From positions 1 to 5,449 of the forward strand of contig CAIZGQ010000469.1 of NCBI GenBank assembly GCA_903932565.1: a DNA stretch of 5,449 nucleotides, in the 5' to 3' direction. The translations under genes were made by a program, and so were the position numbers. Below the pieces are notes generated by a model. That model was not told the DNA's origin, ran no database searches, and saw only the letters and a list, made by a program, of their open reading frames with translations. This DNA is from an uncultured Hyphomicrobiales bacterium (GTDB taxonomy: Bacteria > Pseudomonadota > Alphaproteobacteria > Rhizobiales > Beijerinckiaceae). Shown here piece after piece: positions 4,258 to 5,449 of this stretch (positions are counted from its first letter, which is position 1; every line of letters starts with the position of its first letter).

Positions 4258-5449
4258 TTACAGATGCCGATGCGCGTCTTCCAGCATGGCAAGCGCGTCG
4301 CCACCAGCAAAGAAGAAGGCTGAAACGCCAGCCTTCTTCAAAGCCTCTTCCAGATCACCCGGCCGTCCCGCCAGAGAGACCTGCGCCGCGCCCGCGGCTC
4401 TTAACGCCATGGCGACATCAGCGGCGCGCTCCGCATAAGTTGCATCGGACCCACAGATGCAGGCGATGGATGCGCCGCTGGCGTTGAACGCGGAGACGAC
4501 ATCGGCTGTGCTTTCAAAGCCATCATTGCCGGGTGCTGCGATCCCGCCCGCTTCATAAAGATTACGAGCAAAGGACGCGCGCGCGGCAAAGGCCGAGATC
4601 GGCCCGAGATTGGCAAGAAAGACCTTTGGCGCGGGGCTTTTTGTCTCCGCGCGGTCGCGCAGCGCCTCGAAGGACGAGGCAAGCCGCATGGGCACGAGGG
4701 GCGTAAAGTCCATCGTCGCAGAAGGTGCAGCGCCGTCCGCCTTGGCGGCGTCCAGCGGTTCCAGCACGCTGACAGGTGCTTCCTTCAGATTGGCGAATTC
4801 ACTGATCCCGGTGAGGGGGTCGCGGCGACGCGCAATGTTGCGCTGGCGTTCGGCGCGCACCTTGGCAATCTCGGCCTGCATGGTGCCGGTCTGCAGCGCA
4901 GCCACGAGCCCGCCCGCAGATTCCTGAACCTGAAACAGCGCCCAAGCTTTCTCGCAAAGATCGTGCGTCAGCGCCTCAAAGCCACCGGCGCCCGCAGCGG
5001 GATCCGCAACTTTGTGAAGATTTGCCTCTTCCATCAGCACAAGCTGCGTGTTGCGCGCGATGCGCCGCGCAAATGGGTCCGGCAAGCCGAGCGCCTGCGT
5101 GTAGGGCAGGACTGTGATCGCATCGGCCCCACCCAGCGCGGCTGAAAATGTTGCCATCGTGCCGCGCAACAGGTTCACCCACGGGTCGCGGCGCGTCAGC
5201 ATGCGCCACGCGGTTTCCGCCTCAAGCCGCAACGGATGGGGGGCGAGGCCGCAGGCGTCCTCAATCCGCGCCCATAGCCGACGCAGCGCGCGAAATTTGG
5301 CGATGCTCAAGAACTGGTCTGCATCAGCCGCCAGCCGAAATGAGATCAGCGCGCGCGCCCGATCAAGCGAGAGCCCGGCGGCCTCCAGCGCGCGCAGATA
5401 GGCGATACCAGCGCCAAGCGCGAAGGCAAGCTCCTGGGCCTCCGAGCCC
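4258..5449 (-). CDS. mutA: methylmalonyl-CoA mutase small (non-catalytic) subunit, C-terminal part; N-terminus beyond window
   Basis: The frame is open from the right edge (first full codon at 5448) to TAA at 4258-4260, giving about 396 residues of a protein usually well over 600 long. Residues 1-60 (GSEAQELAFALG, then DADQFLSIAKFRALRRLW) and GGADAITVLPYTQALG with ARRIARNTQ are characteristic of the mutase barrel. The barrel is followed by the linker RRRDPLTGISEF and a C-terminal Rossmann-like domain from about residue 275. That domain lacks the D-x-H-x-x-G cobalamin-ligand motif: the stretch after VFLANLG reads PISAFAARASF. This marks the small subunit, which pairs with the B12-binding large subunit MutB to convert (R)-methylmalonyl-CoA to succinyl-CoA. 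No mutB follows, because gor converges 28 nt away. The TTG at 5310 is internal and not a start. A related acyl-CoA mutase small subunit cannot be excluded. Confidence 0.88.
   Translation of the reverse strand, partial: GSEAQELAFALGAGIAYLRALEAAGLSLDRARALISFRLAADADQFLSIAKFRALRRLWARIEDACGLAPHPLRLEAETAWRMLTRRDPWVNLLRGTMATFSAALGGADAITVLPYTQALGLPDPFARRIARNTQLVLMEEANLHKVADPAAGAGGFEALTHDLCEKAWALFQVQESAGGLVAALQTGTMQAEIAKVRAERQRNIARRRDPLTGISEFANLKEAPVSVLEPLDAAKADGAAPSATMDFTPLVPMRLASSFEALRDRAETKSPAPKVFLANLGPISAFAARASFARNLYEAGGIAAPGNDGFESTADVVSAFNASGASIACICGSDATYAERAADVAMALRAAGAAQVSLAGRPGDLEEALKKAGVSAFFFAGGDALAMLEDAHRHL
4312..4339. repeat. perfect 10-bp inverted repeat in the 3' end of mutA, downstream of gor
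   Basis: GAAGAAGGCT (4312-4321) and AGCCTTCTTC (4330-4339) are exact reverse complements around an 8-nt loop. The repeat is inside the mutA coding region, about 50 nt before its stop, and begins 83 nt after the gor stop on the other strand. No good T-run follows on the plus strand. It could still form the 3' end of gor transcripts, because the 28-nt gap between the stop codons holds no terminator of its own. Confidence 0.5.

Noticed and set aside
5308..5310. TTG at 5310 as start of the mutase gene
   Set aside because: The frame is open to the window edge, and the residues before it (GSEAQELAFALG ... DADQF) are clearly mutase sequence, so the gene is simply cut by the edge.
1..5449. CRISPR arrays, insertion sequences, phage genes, toxin-antitoxin or defence systems
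   Set aside because: Reading both strands showed no spaced direct repeats, transposase or integrase motifs, or foreign-looking coding stretches. All long coding regions are household or hypothetical exported genes.

Overview
The window is GC-rich, densely coded bacterial chromosome. Gene content and protein style point to an alphaproteobacterium, most likely Hyphomicrobiales/Rhizobiales-like. The pointers are the plant-type glutathione reductase, the rpiA / DUF2059 / gor gene order, and a small secreted protein with R-[LV]-D-x2-T-G-x4-C motifs. This placement is an inference from protein character, not a database match.

Layout, left to right. Positions 1-31 hold the 5' half of a tRNA on the minus strand, cut by the window edge before its anticodon. 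A good sigma70-type promoter for it lies at 67-95. Next, also on the minus strand, is a phosphoglycolate phosphatase (gph, 151-852) with a hairpin just after its stop. A divergent intergenic region (853-988) contains a strong inverted repeat. It is followed on the plus strand by a small exported protein with two internal repeats (989-1369), then a probable weak terminator and a 167-nt gap. After that comes a plus-strand cluster that looks like one operon: rpiA (1537-2259), a secreted DUF2059 protein starting at TTG (2300-2830), and glutathione reductase gor (2847-4229). Converging on gor from the right, with only 28 nt between the stop codons, is the 3' part of a methylmalonyl-CoA mutase small subunit (mutA-type, 4258 to the right edge).

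The genes are mostly central and redox metabolism. Gph clears 2-phosphoglycolate. RpiA interconverts ribose-5-phosphate and ribulose-5-phosphate in the pentose phosphate pathway. Gor uses NADPH to keep glutathione reduced, and oxidative pentose phosphate flux is one source of that NADPH. The mutase subunit belongs to propionate/methylmalonyl-CoA metabolism and runs in the opposite direction.

I see no CRISPR array, insertion sequence, phage gene, toxin-antitoxin pair or defence island. The genes are ordinary. The less explained material is the internally duplicated secreted protein, the DUF2059 protein between two metabolic enzymes, several hairpins at gene borders, and a mutase small subunit with no large-subunit gene immediately downstream.
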